DNA of 59,402 nt from Brachybacterium nesterenkovii (GTDB taxonomy: Bacteria; Actinomycetota; Actinomycetes; Actinomycetales; Dermabacteraceae). The notes under the pieces are model-generated. The model was not told the DNA's origin, searched no databases, and saw only the letters and a program-made list of their open reading frames with translations. Of the stretch, positions 50,407-59,402 are shown one piece after another. The stretch covers positions 1-59,402 of the forward strand of contig NZ_FWFG01000093.1 in the NCBI RefSeq assembly GCF_900163655.1, read 5' to 3'. The position numbers were made by a program, and so were the translations under genes. Positions within the stretch are counted from its first letter, which is position 1. The number at the start of each line of letters is the position of its first letter.

Positions 50407-50460
50407 CAAGATCCGACGACCTCTGTAACGTGTCTTACGTAACGTGCCTCACGTGACAGG
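50369..50460 (+). promoter_or_regulatory. dnaK upstream region with short repeats
   Basis: Contains TTGACG (50369-50374), CTGTAACGT twice (50379-50387 and 50423-50431), ATGACAAG twice in tandem (50395-50410) and the palindrome TTACGTAA (50435-50442). A promoter and a regulator site are expected here, but I cannot place a -10 with confidence, and no CIRCE or full HAIR element is seen. Confidence 0.35.
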
Positions 50461-50475
50461 AAAGGAACGACCATC

Positions 50476-52341
<1,866 letters not shown>

Positions 52342-52359
52342 CACGGAGGGAGGATCGCG

Positions 52360-52899
52360 ATGGTCGAGGAGCAGAACGAGGACACGCGGGCCGTGGACCT
52401 GCTGAACGACGACCTCACCGACGTGTCCCCGGAGGAGCTCCGCGCCGCGCAAGCAGCGGTCGCCTCCCAGTTGGAGACGGCCGAGGACCGGTGGCGCCGG
52501 GCGGCGGCGGACTACGACAACCTCCGCAAACGGACGGCGCGCGAGATCCAGACCGTCCGCGAGCAGGAGCGGCGGCACACCGCCAAAGCCTTCTTGCCCG
52601 TCGTCGACGGGCTGGACCGGGCGCTCAGCTTCGGGATGGACCTTGACGAGGGCGTTCTGGGTGGCATGCAGTCCGTCCGGGCGCAGGCCGCTGATGCGTT
52701 GCGCGCACTCGGGTACCCCGAGATTGTCACCGACGGTGCTGAGTTCGACCCGCAGCTGCACGAGGCGGTCTCGGTCGTCGAGGATGCCAGCGTCCCGCCG
52801 CGCAGCATCCTCGCCGTCACTCGCTCCGGGTTCGGAACGCCTGAGCGGATGCTGAGACCGGCTGCGGTCGTGGTCACCCGCAAGCCGGAGGAGGAGTAG
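52360..52899 (+). CDS. grpE: Nucleotide exchange factor GrpE
   Basis: Releases ADP from DnaK. 179 residues from ATG 52360 with GGAGGGAGG (52345-52353) upstream. N-terminal helix region with AEDRWRRAAADYDNLRKRTA, then the family motif VVDGLDRALSFGMD and the C-terminal beta-wing (DGAEFDPQLHEAVSVV; GFGTPERMLRPAAVVV). 18 bp separate it from dnaK, and only 3 bp from dnaJ. Confidence 0.95.
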   Translation: MVEEQNEDTRAVDLLNDDLTDVSPEELRAAQAAVASQLETAEDRWRRAAADYDNLRKRTAREIQTVREQERRHTAKAFLPVVDGLDRALSFGMDLDEGVLGGMQSVRAQAADALRALGYPEIVTDGAEFDPQLHEAVSVVEDASVPPRSILAVTRSGFGTPERMLRPAAVVVTRKPEEE

Positions 52900-52902
52900 G
52901 AG

Positions 52903-53775
52903 ATGGCGGAGGATCTCTACAGCGTGCTAGGGGTCTCCCGGTCGGCGGATCAGAAGGAGATCCGCCGCGCCTACCGGGAGAAGGCCCGCAAGTTCCACCC
53001 GGACGTCAACAAGACCCCGGGGGCGGAGGAGACCTTCAAACGGATCAGTGAAGCCCACGATGTGCTGTCGGACCCGGAAACGCGCTCACAGTACGACCGG
53101 TTCGGTGAGAACTTCCGGCAGTACGCCGCCGCGGACGCGGCTCGCTCCTCCGAGCAGCCGCGCCGCAGCGGCGGGACCCGATACACGTGGAGCGGGGGCG
53201 GCGCGCAGAGCGTGAACTGGGAGGACCTCTTCGGGGGCGGCTTCGGTGGTTTCGGTCGCGGCGCCGACCGCACCGCGGAGCTGGAGATCACGGTCGAGGA
53301 GGCCTACCGGGGCGGGCGGCGCACGGTGCAGGTCGCGTCCCCGTACGGCGGCGCGCAGGAGTACACCATCGACATCCCAGCGGGCGCTGTCGACGGGCAG
53401 CGGTTGCGAATCGCGGGCGCCGACGGACAGGACGGGGACCTGCTGGTCACGCTGCGCGTGAAGGACAGCAAGCGGTACCGGCTCAGCGGCGCGGACATCG
53501 AAACGGACCTTCCCATCTCACCGTGGGAGGCGGCGCTGGGCGCGGATGTCAGCATGCCCACCCCCGGAGGCCCGGTCACCGTGCACGTTCCGCCCGGCTC
53601 GTCCACTGACAGGCGGCTCCGCCTGCGCGGGCAGGGGATGCCGCGCAGGGGACAGCCGGGAGACCTGTATGCGCGGGTGAAGGTCGTCGTTCCCCGCACT
53701 CTCAGCAAGAAGGAGAGGAAGCTGTTCGAACAGCTCCGCGACGAATCGTCGTTTGATGCCAGGAGAGGATCATGA
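52903..53775 (+). CDS. dnaJ: DnaJ co-chaperone of the CbpA type (no zinc finger)
   Basis: Hsp40 that delivers substrates to DnaK and stimulates its ATPase. 290 residues: J domain 1-70 with HPD at 32-34 (KFHPDVNKTPG), a Gly/Ser/Arg linker (WSGGGAQSVNWEDLFGGGFG), and two C-terminal substrate-binding domains (RTAELEITVEEAYRGGRRTV; YTIDIPAGAVDGQRLRIAG; HVPPGSSTDRRLRLRGQGMP). The CxxCxGxG zinc repeats of full DnaJ are absent, which places it with CbpA. The next gene encodes a CbpM-like protein, the known modulator of CbpA. Its stop overlaps that gene's ATG. Confidence 0.95.
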   Translation: MAEDLYSVLGVSRSADQKEIRRAYREKARKFHPDVNKTPGAEETFKRISEAHDVLSDPETRSQYDRFGENFRQYAAADAARSSEQPRRSGGTRYTWSGGGAQSVNWEDLFGGGFGGFGRGADRTAELEITVEEAYRGGRRTVQVASPYGGAQEYTIDIPAGAVDGQRLRIAGADGQDGDLLVTLRVKDSKRYRLSGADIETDLPISPWEAALGADVSMPTPGGPVTVHVPPGSSTDRRLRLRGQGMPRRGQPGDLYARVKVVVPRTLSKKERKLFEQLRDESSFDARRGS

Positions 53776-54083
53776 CCTCACATCACCTGCCCGTCCGTGT
53801 CGCCCGGGCCGACCTGACGGCGACCGCGGTGGCCGCAGGTATCCACCCGGATACGCTGCGGAAGTTCGTCGAGCTGGGGCTGGTCACCGCCCACGTCGAC
53901 ACCAGCGGCCGGCTGTGGTTCGCCCGTACCGTCCCCGCCCGCGTGCACACCATCGTGCGTCTGCACTCCGATCTTGCCGTGAACTACGCCGGCATTGCAC
54001 TCGTGCTCGACCTGCTCGCCCGCATCGAGCAGCTCGAGCAGCACCGGACCATCCGACTTGAAGGAGACACCCCATGGACATGA
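53772..54083 (+). CDS. MerR_2-type chaperone modulator (CbpM-like; HspR relative)
   Basis: 103 residues, ATGA overlap with dnaJ. MerR-like [23 protein letters not shown] then [19 protein letters not shown], and a helical tail [20 protein letters not shown]. Size and place after a CbpA-type DnaJ fit CbpM, which binds the J domain and inhibits it. HspR, the MerR-family heat-shock repressor of actinobacteria, is related and also sits in dnaK operons, so DNA-binding autoregulation is possible; the HAIR-like site near 49910 would be a target. Its last codons overlap clpB. Confidence 0.8.
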   Translation: MTSHHLPVRVARADLTATAVAAGIHPDTLRKFVELGLVTAHVDTSGRLWFARTVPARVHTIVRLHSDLAVNYAGIALVLDLLARIEQLEQHRTIRLEGDTPWT

Positions 54084-56701
54084 ACTCACTCACTCAGAAG
54101 TCGCAGGAAGCGCTCACCTCGGCCCAGAGCATCGCGGTCCAGGCCGGTCAGATCGAAACGGACGAGGAGCATCTCCTGCTCGCACTGCTGCAGCAGGAGG
54201 AGGGGCTGGTTCCCCGACTGCTGCAGACAGCAGGTGCTGACGTGGAAGCGGTACGCGCCGACGTCGAAGCGGAGATCGCCCGCAAGCCCAGCGTCTCCGG
54301 GTCCTCCCCGCAGACCGGTCAGGTGTACGTGAGCCGCAGCCTCACCTCCACCCTGGAACGGGCGGAGCGGGAGGCAAAGCGGTTGAAAGACTCCTACATC
54401 TCCGTGGAGCATCTCGTTCTGGCCCTCGTCGACGACTCCTCCAACCGTCCCGCGTCCCGCGTGCTGCGCGGGCACGGTGTCACCCGGGAGAGCTTCCTCA
54501 GCGCACTCACCAAGATCCGCGGCAACCAGCACGTCAACTCCGCCACCCCCGAGCAGACGTACGAGGCGTTGGCGAAGTACGGCCGTGACCTGGTCGCTGA
54601 CGCCCGGTTGGGCAAGCTTGACCCGGTCATCGGGCGTGATGCGGAGATCCGCCGGGTCATCCAGATCCTCTCCCGCAAGACCAAGAACAACCCCGTCCTC
54701 ATCGGCGAGCCCGGTGTCGGAAAGACCGCCATCGTGGAGGGCCTTGCCCAGCGGATCTTGAGTGAGGACGTGCCCGAGGGCCTTCGCGACAAGACCGTGT
54801 TCTCGCTGGATCTGTCTGCCCTGGTCGCCGGCGCGAAGTACCGGGGCGAGTTCGAGGAGCGAATGAAGGCAGTCCTGGCGGAAGTGAAGGCAGCGGAGGG
54901 ACGCATCCTGCTGTTCATCGACGAGCTGCACACCCTGGTGGGGGCGGGAGCCACCGAAGGGGCGATGGACGCCGGCAACATGCTCAAGCCGATGCTCGCC
55001 CGCGGGGAGCTGCACCTCATCGGTGCCACCACCCTCGATGAGTACCGCAAGCACATCGAGAAGGACGCTGCCCTGGAACGCCGGTTCCAGACGGTGATGG
55101 TCGAGGAACCAGACGTGGAGGACGCGATTTCCATCCTCCGCGGCCTGCGCGAACGGCTGGAGGTTTTCCACGGTGTCCGCATCCAGGACAGCGCACTGGT
55201 CGCTGCCGCCGTGCTGTCCCACCGATACATCACCGACCGGTTCCTGCCCGACAAGGCCATCGACCTCATCGACGAAGCCTGCGCGCGTCTGCGAACCGAG
55301 ATCGACTCAATGCCCGCTGAGCTCGACGAGCTGACCCGGCGGGTGACCCGCCTGGAGATCGAGGAAGCGGCGCTGTCGAAGGAAACGGACCCTGCCAGCA
55401 AAAAACGGCTGGAGGAGCTGCGCCGGGAACTGGCCGACCTGAAGGCGGAGGCGGACTCCAAGCGCGCCCAGTGGGAAGCGGAGCGTCAAGCGATCCGCAA
55501 GGTCCAGGAGCTGCGCGGTGAGCTGGAGCGGCTGCGGCGGGAGGCGGAGGAAGCGGAGCGCTCCTACGACCTCAATCGTGCCGCTGAACTGAGGTACGGG
55601 GCTATCGCTGACGTGGAACGACGCCTGCGCGCCGAGGAGGAGCGTCTCACCTCCAAACAAGGCGGGCAGCGGCTGCTGCGGGAGGTGGTCACCGAGGACG
55701 AGATCGCCGAGATCGTCGCAGCATGGACGGGGATCCCCGTGGCCCGGCTGAAGGAAGGTGAACGCGACAAGATCCTCAGCCTGGAAGCCACCCTCAAGGA
55801 GCGGGTGGTCGGTCAGGATGAGGCCATCACGCTCGTCAGCGACGCGATTATCCGTGCCCGCTCCGGCATCCGCGACCCGCGCCGACCCATCGGCTCGTTC
55901 ATCTTCCTCGGCCCCACCGGAGTGGGAAAGACCGAACTGGCCAAAGCGCTCGCGCAAGCACTGTTCGACAGCGAGTCGGCGATGGTCCGGCTGGACATGA
56001 GCGAATACCAGGAACGTCACACCGTCAGCCGGCTCGTCGGTGCACCTCCCGGGTATGTCGGGTACGAGGAGGGAGGGCAGCTGACCGAGGCGGTGCGCCG
56101 CCGCCCGTACAGCGTGGTCCTTTTCGACGAGATCGAGAAAGCGCACCCGGACGTGTTTAACACGCTGCTGCAGGTCCTCGACGACGGCCGCATCACCGAC
56201 AGCCAGGGACGCACCGTCGACTTCCGCAACACCATCCTCATCATGACCTCCAACATCGGTGCCCATCACTTGTTGGGCCTCGATGGCGGCTCGATCCCCG
56301 ACGACGTGCGAAACAGTGTGCTCGGTGAGTTGCGCGCCCACTTCCGTCCCGAGTTCCTCAACCGGGTGGACGACATCGTGGTGTTCTCGCCGCTGGGTCG
56401 TGAACAGATCCAGGACATTGTGGAGCTGCAGTTCAACGACCTGCGCTCCCGGCTGGCCGAGCGTCAGATCCGCATCGAGCTGACGCCCGCGGCACGCCAG
56501 CTCATCGCCGAACGCGGCTACGACCCCGTGTACGGTGCGCGTCCGCTGCGACGCTACATCAGCCATGAGATCGAGACCCGGCTGGGTCGTGCGCTGCTGA
56601 GCGGGCAAGTGATGGACGGGTCGACGGTCACGCTGGACGTGCAGGACGGCGACCTCGTCTTCAACATCGCAGCGCCCGCCGAAGAGGAGGACGCGGGGTG
56701 A
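54074..56701 (+). CDS. clpB: Disaggregase ClpB (Hsp100)
   Basis: Hexameric AAA+ unfoldase that works with DnaK to dissolve aggregates. 875 residues from ATG 54074, with GAAGGAG 7 nt upstream; ATG 54080 is also possible. N-domain 1-150 ([20 protein letters not shown]), NBD1 with Walker A GEPGVGKT at 211-218, the coiled-coil M-domain (about 410-520: [40 protein letters not shown]) which separates ClpB from ClpC/ClpA, NBD2 with Walker A GPTGVGKT at 613-620. No ClpP-binding loop is evident. It overlaps the genes on both sides. Confidence 0.97.
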   Translation: MDMNSLTQKSQEALTSAQSIAVQAGQIETDEEHLLLALLQQEEGLVPRLLQTAGADVEAVRADVEAEIARKPSVSGSSPQTGQVYVSRSLTSTLERAEREAKRLKDSYISVEHLVLALVDDSSNRPASRVLRGHGVTRESFLSALTKIRGNQHVNSATPEQTYEALAKYGRDLVADARLGKLDPVIGRDAEIRRVIQILSRKTKNNPVLIGEPGVGKTAIVEGLAQRILSEDVPEGLRDKTVFSLDLSALVAGAKYRGEFEERMKAVLAEVKAAEGRILLFIDELHTLVGAGATEGAMDAGNMLKPMLARGELHLIGATTLDEYRKHIEKDAALERRFQTVMVEEPDVEDAISILRGLRERLEVFHGVRIQDSALVAAAVLSHRYITDRFLPDKAIDLIDEACARLRTEIDSMPAELDELTRRVTRLEIEEAALSKETDPASKKRLEELRRELADLKAEADSKRAQWEAERQAIRKVQELRGELERLRREAEEAERSYDLNRAAELRYGAIADVERRLRAEEERLTSKQGGQRLLREVVTEDEIAEIVAAWTGIPVARLKEGERDKILSLEATLKERVVGQDEAITLVSDAIIRARSGIRDPRRPIGSFIFLGPTGVGKTELAKALAQALFDSESAMVRLDMSEYQERHTVSRLVGAPPGYVGYEEGGQLTEAVRRRPYSVVLFDEIEKAHPDVFNTLLQVLDDGRITDSQGRTVDFRNTILIMTSNIGAHHLLGLDGGSIPDDVRNSVLGELRAHFRPEFLNRVDDIVVFSPLGREQIQDIVELQFNDLRSRLAERQIRIELTPAARQLIAERGYDPVYGARPLRRYISHEIETRLGRALLSGQVMDGSTVTLDVQDGDLVFNIAAPAEEEDAG

Positions 56702-57152
56702 GCGCGATTGTGACCTGCCCCAACTGCGCGAAGAAGAGAACCGTGTCCGCGCCGCCGCATCGGGGTACCCGCGCTGCGGCTTCTGCAAGAGCGCCGTGCC
56801 GTGGATCGTCGATGCGGGCGATGCGGACTTCGCCGAGGTGGTCGAGCAGGCCCCGCAAGTGGTGCTCGTGGACTTGTGGGCGACCTGGTGCGGACCGTGC
56901 CGGATGGTCAGCCCCGCCCTCGAGAAGGTCGCCACGGAACGTGCCGGCAAGCTCAAGCTGGTGAAAGTGGACGTGGACGCCGCACCGGAGACGGCCCGCA
57001 AGTTCTCCGTCCAAACGGTGCCGACCCTGCTCATCCTCAACCAAGGGAACGTGCTCTCCCGCCAGTCCTGAGCCGCCCCGCCGGACGGGCTGCGGCGCTG
57101 GGTGGACGAGGCGCTGCAGAAGAAGGCAGATTCGGCAGGCGGTGCCCCATGA
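56698..57152 (+). pseudogene. Thioredoxin (TrxC type) pseudogene, frameshift plus premature stop
   Basis: Begins at GTG 56698, overlapping the clpB stop. The N-terminal zinc-finger start VTCPNCAKK is in one frame; near 56737-56739 the frame shifts, and the rest (GYPRCGFCKSAVPWIVDAGD, then the thioredoxin fold with VLVDLWATWCGPCRMVSPAL, WCGPC active site, and VQTVPTLLILNQGNVLSRQ) follows in another. A TGA at 57069-57071, where family members have Gly, ends it early; the same frame continues as PPDGLRRWVDEALQKKADSA to a stop that overlaps the next ATG. A GTG at 56796 could restart a 91-residue thioredoxin lacking the last helix. Confidence 0.85.
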
Positions 57153-57409
57153 GGTACGTCGACCCACACGTCCCGCTCATCCCCCCGGTCCGTCCCCGCA
57201 CGCCGGGGGAGTGTGTGGACTGTGTGGCCGCGGGTGCGCGGTGGCTGCACCTGCGGGTGTGTCGCACCTGCGGGAAGGTCGGCTGCTGCGACTCCTCCCC
57301 GATGCGGCACGCTCGCACGTATGCGCTCACGGCGGGGCACCCCATCGTGCGGTCGCTGGAGCTGGGGGAGAACTGGAGCTGGTGCTACGTGGACGAAGCG
57401 TACCTATGA
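57149..57409 (+). CDS. UBP-type zinc finger protein
   Basis: 86 residues from ATG 57149 (ATGA overlap with the old thioredoxin end). It is little more than one zf-UBP domain: ECVDC (Cys22, Cys25), RVCRTCGKVGCCD (Cys38, Cys41, Cys46/47), RHARTYALTAGHP (His54, His64) and the WSWCYVDEAY strand (Trp78) that in eukaryotic UBP fingers lines the pocket for the ubiquitin Gly-Gly tail. Bacterial stand-alone versions are known by sequence but lack a proven ligand. Linked by overlaps to the redox genes on both sides. Confidence 0.9.
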   Translation: MRYVDPHVPLIPPVRPRTPGECVDCVAAGARWLHLRVCRTCGKVGCCDSSPMRHARTYALTAGHPIVRSLELGENWSWCYVDEAYL

Positions 57410-59118
57410 GTGACACGCCCGCCGCCAACCGCCGCCAGGTCGCTCAGGCCGAGACGCCTGACACCATCGGCGCCTTCCCGCGGCTCAGCGACGAGCAGAT
57501 CGCGGTGTTGCTCGTACGAGGGCAGCGCCGCACACTCACCGACGGGGAGGTTCTCATCCGGCCCGGCGAGCACCCGTCCTCCCTCTATGTCGTCCTGGAA
57601 GGGCACCTGCTGACGGTGGACACCGAACCTGCGGCGGATCCGCGTCACCGCGATGAGCCGTTGGCGGTCGGGGTGCACGGCCGCGGCCGGTTCGTGGGGG
57701 ATGTCGGGCTGCTGGAAGGACAGCCGTCTTTCGTACTCGTCTCCGCCATCGGCGCCGCCGAGGTGATGGAGGTGCCCGTCGACGAGCTGGAGGCCATCGT
57801 CACCTCTGACCCGCTGTCGGGTGAGATCATCCTGCGGGCCTTCCTCATCCGCCGCTCCCTGGCCATCGGGGCGGGAGCGGGCCTGCGGATCGTCGGCTCC
57901 TGCTTCTCCCCGCAGACCCGGGATCTGCTGGACTTCATCGTACGAAACCGGCTGCCCCACCGGCTGGTGGACCTGGATAAGGACGAGAAAGCGGAGCGGC
58001 TGGTCCGCCAGCTCGGCGCCACCGTCGCCGACTTCCCGCTGGTGATCCTCGGCGGCTCACGCACCGTTCTGGGTGCCACCCCGGCACGGCTCGCCGAAGA
58101 GTTGGGGATGCGCCCGCCCGCCCCACCGGCCACCTGCGATGTGGTGGTCGTCGGCGCTGGGCCGGCTGGTCTTGCCGCGGCGGTGTACGCAGCCTCTGAC
58201 GGGTTGTCGGTCCACCTGTGCGACGCGGTCGCCACCGGCGGGCAGGCGGGAACATCATCGAAGATCGAGAACTATCTGGGGTTTCCCGCCGGAATCTCCG
58301 GCACTGAGCTCGCCGAGCGCAGCCTCCTGCAAGTGCGCAAGTTCGGTGCCACGTTGGACATCCCGACCACGCTCCAGGAGGTCGTGGAGGATGAGGACCG
58401 CTTCCGGGTGATCTTCGAAGATGGCAGGGAGGTCACCTCCGATGTGGTGGTCCTTGCCACCGGAGTGCGATACCGCTCGCTTCCCGCCGCGGGGCTGGAC
58501 CGGTTCGAGACCTCGGACGTGTTCTACGCGGCAACAGCGCAGGAAGCGCGGATGTGCGTAGACACACCTGTCGCTGTTGTCGGCGGCGGCAACTCCGCCG
58601 GCCAGGCCGCGCTGTTTCTTGCCCGCACGTCCCCCCGTGTGCACCTTGTGGTGCGCGCCGCGGACCTGGGAGCGGGAATGTCCAGATACCTGGTGGACCA
58701 GATCCAACATCACCCCCGTATCAACGTGCTGCTGTCCTCGGAGGTCGTGGAAGCACACGGCGGCAACCGTTTGGAAGCGGTCACAGTCCGTCACGGTGAC
58801 GTGCTGAAGAAGCTCCGCGCGGGGCACGTGTTCGTCTTCATCGGCGCCGCTCCGGCGACGACGGGATTGAAGGTCGATGTGGCACGCGATCCTGACGGGT
58901 ACATCCTCACCGGCGCGGAGGCGGAGTTGGCCGGCGCGGGGACGGAAGGAAGCCCCCGCTTCTCTTTGGAAACCACCATCCCCGGGGTCTTCGCTATCGG
59001 CGATGTGCGGCACGGGTCTGTGAAGCGAATGACCTCGGCTGTGGGTGAGGGCGCCAGTGTGGTCCGGCAGATCCACGAGTACCTGAACGAGGGTCGTCAC
59101 AGTCGGGTGCGCGCATGA
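57406..59118 (+). CDS. cNMP-binding / glutaredoxin-like / thioredoxin-reductase-like fusion
   Basis: 570 residues from ATG 57406 (ATGA overlap). Residues ~20-160: cyclic-nucleotide-binding fold (FPRLSDEQIAVLLVRGQRRT; VLIRPGEHPSSLYVVLEGHL; GRFVGDVGLLEGQPSFV). Residues ~165-240: thioredoxin-like segment with a single Cys (RIVGSCFSPQTRDLLDFIV; FPLVILGGSRTVL). Residues ~248-565: TrxR-like flavoprotein with FAD motif VGAGPAGLAAA (from 250), GGQAGTSSKIENYLGFPAGI, NADPH motif VVGGGNSAGQAA (from 393), and FAD/NAD end AIGDVRHGSVKRM. The CxxC of thioredoxin reductase is missing; only Cys384 is near that place. So it may be a sensor-gated NADPH oxidoreductase, not a classical TrxB. Confidence 0.9.
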   Translation: MSDTPAANRRQVAQAETPDTIGAFPRLSDEQIAVLLVRGQRRTLTDGEVLIRPGEHPSSLYVVLEGHLLTVDTEPAADPRHRDEPLAVGVHGRGRFVGDVGLLEGQPSFVLVSAIGAAEVMEVPVDELEAIVTSDPLSGEIILRAFLIRRSLAIGAGAGLRIVGSCFSPQTRDLLDFIVRNRLPHRLVDLDKDEKAERLVRQLGATVADFPLVILGGSRTVLGATPARLAEELGMRPPAPPATCDVVVVGAGPAGLAAAVYAASDGLSVHLCDAVATGGQAGTSSKIENYLGFPAGISGTELAERSLLQVRKFGATLDIPTTLQEVVEDEDRFRVIFEDGREVTSDVVVLATGVRYRSLPAAGLDRFETSDVFYAATAQEARMCVDTPVAVVGGGNSAGQAALFLARTSPRVHLVVRAADLGAGMSRYLVDQIQHHPRINVLLSSEVVEAHGGNRLEAVTVRHGDVLKKLRAGHVFVFIGAAPATTGLKVDVARDPDGYILTGAEAELAGAGTEGSPRFSLETTIPGVFAIGDVRHGSVKRMTSAVGEGASVVRQIHEYLNEGRHSRVRA

Positions 59119-59252
59119 GCTCCGACATCCAGGGACACCTGACGCTGCACGCCGCCCCGAACCCGGCAGCCGTGGGAGAACCCGCGGATCCACCGGTGGC
59201 CCATGCGGGCGTAGCGGGCGAGATCCGCTCGACGTTGCGTCGGATGAGGTAG
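59115..59252 (+). CDS. Short ORF after the reductase gene (doubtful)
   Basis: 45 residues from ATG 59115, overlapping the reductase stop by ATGA as every other gene in this operon does: MSSDIQGHLTLHAAPNPAAV then GEPADPPVAHAGVAG. Ends at a TAG in 59250-59252. It may be the start of a once longer gene or a remnant. The final 150 bp (59253-59402) show no gene I can support; a minus-strand frame runs off the window end. Confidence 0.3.
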   Translation: MSSDIQGHLTLHAAPNPAAVGEPADPPVAHAGVAGEIRSTLRRMR

Positions 59253-59402
59253 TTTCGCCGCATGCCGGTGCTGCATATCGCCGAGGAACGCGGCGAGTGC
59301 CCGACGGTGCTACGGCACGCTATCGCGTCCTCGTCGGTGACGTTTGACGGCTCTTCACAGATGAGGGTGTAGCGGTCGATGGCGGTGTGGGCGCGTCGGT
59401 CC

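Noticed and set aside
50407-50475. CIRCE or full HAIR element in front of dnaK
   Set aside because: Neither TTAGCACTC-N9-GAGTGCTAA nor CTTGAGT-N7-ACTCAAG is present; only short repeats and TTACGTAA are seen.
56796-57071. Intact 91-residue thioredoxin starting at GTG 56796
   Set aside because: It lacks the zinc-finger start and the last strand/helix, both of which are present in adjacent frame or after the TGA; a pseudogene reading explains all the sequence.

Overview
The window looks like chromosomal DNA of a high-GC actinobacterium. Very GC-rich codon use, GTG starts, ATGA/GTGA stop-start overlaps, an actinobacterial Rho with a long Arg/Asp/Gln-rich insert, NucS instead of MutS/MutL, and a GlgE cluster all point that way. 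Gene order from hom to the GlgB/GlgE cluster follows the Mycobacterium tuberculosis order thrA-thrC-thrB-rho-rpmE-prfA-prmC-sua5-wecA-atpI-atpBEFHAGDC-DUF2550...nucS...glg. My best guess is a Micrococcales lineage near Brachybacterium/Dermabacteraceae; this is inference and was not searched.

Region 1 (1-18.6 kb) is core: threonine synthesis (hom partial, thrC, thrB), rho, rpmE, prfA, prmC, threonylcarbamoyl-AMP synthase, WecA-type transferase, an AtpI-like protein and the complete F1Fo ATP synthase operon. Region 2 (18.6-31.4 kb) has a DUF2550 protein, nagA and nucS (minus), two envelope proteins, a CnoX-like thioredoxin/TPR protein, and glgX-glgE-glgB (minus). Region 3 (31.4-37.0 kb) is a MoxR-DUF58-vWA (Bat-type) operon. 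Region 4 (37.0-42.4 kb) has a cysteine desulfurase, mnmA and a MetE/UROD-like gene; between them an ABC transporter and a two-component system have collapsed into two gene-gene fusion remnants.

Region 5 (42.4-47.4 kb) is accessory: an XRE-ImmA/IrrE plus PIN pair resembling a toxin-antitoxin unit, a small unknown gene, and a YeiH-type exporter divergent from a LysR regulator. Region 6 (47.4-50.4 kb) is a mobile-element graveyard: a truncated membrane gene, a truncated excisionase-like HTH gene, the tail of one IS3-type transposase, an IS5-type fragment, and a degenerate IS3-family element with clear terminal inverted repeats, followed by an hsp20 pseudogene with a HAIR-like inverted repeat upstream.

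Region 7 (50.4-59.1 kb) is a compact proteostasis/redox operon of visibly lower GC than the core: dnaK-grpE-dnaJ(CbpA type)-cbpM-like-clpB-thioredoxin (broken)-UBP zinc finger-cNMP/Grx-like/TrxR-like fusion. Most junctions overlap by a few bases. Together with the mobile remnants it looks like an acquired stress-tolerance island. The DnaK/GrpE/DnaJ/ClpB set would resolve aggregates, the CbpM-like protein would tune DnaJ, and the last three genes would add thiol/redox control. This island is the most interesting part of the window.
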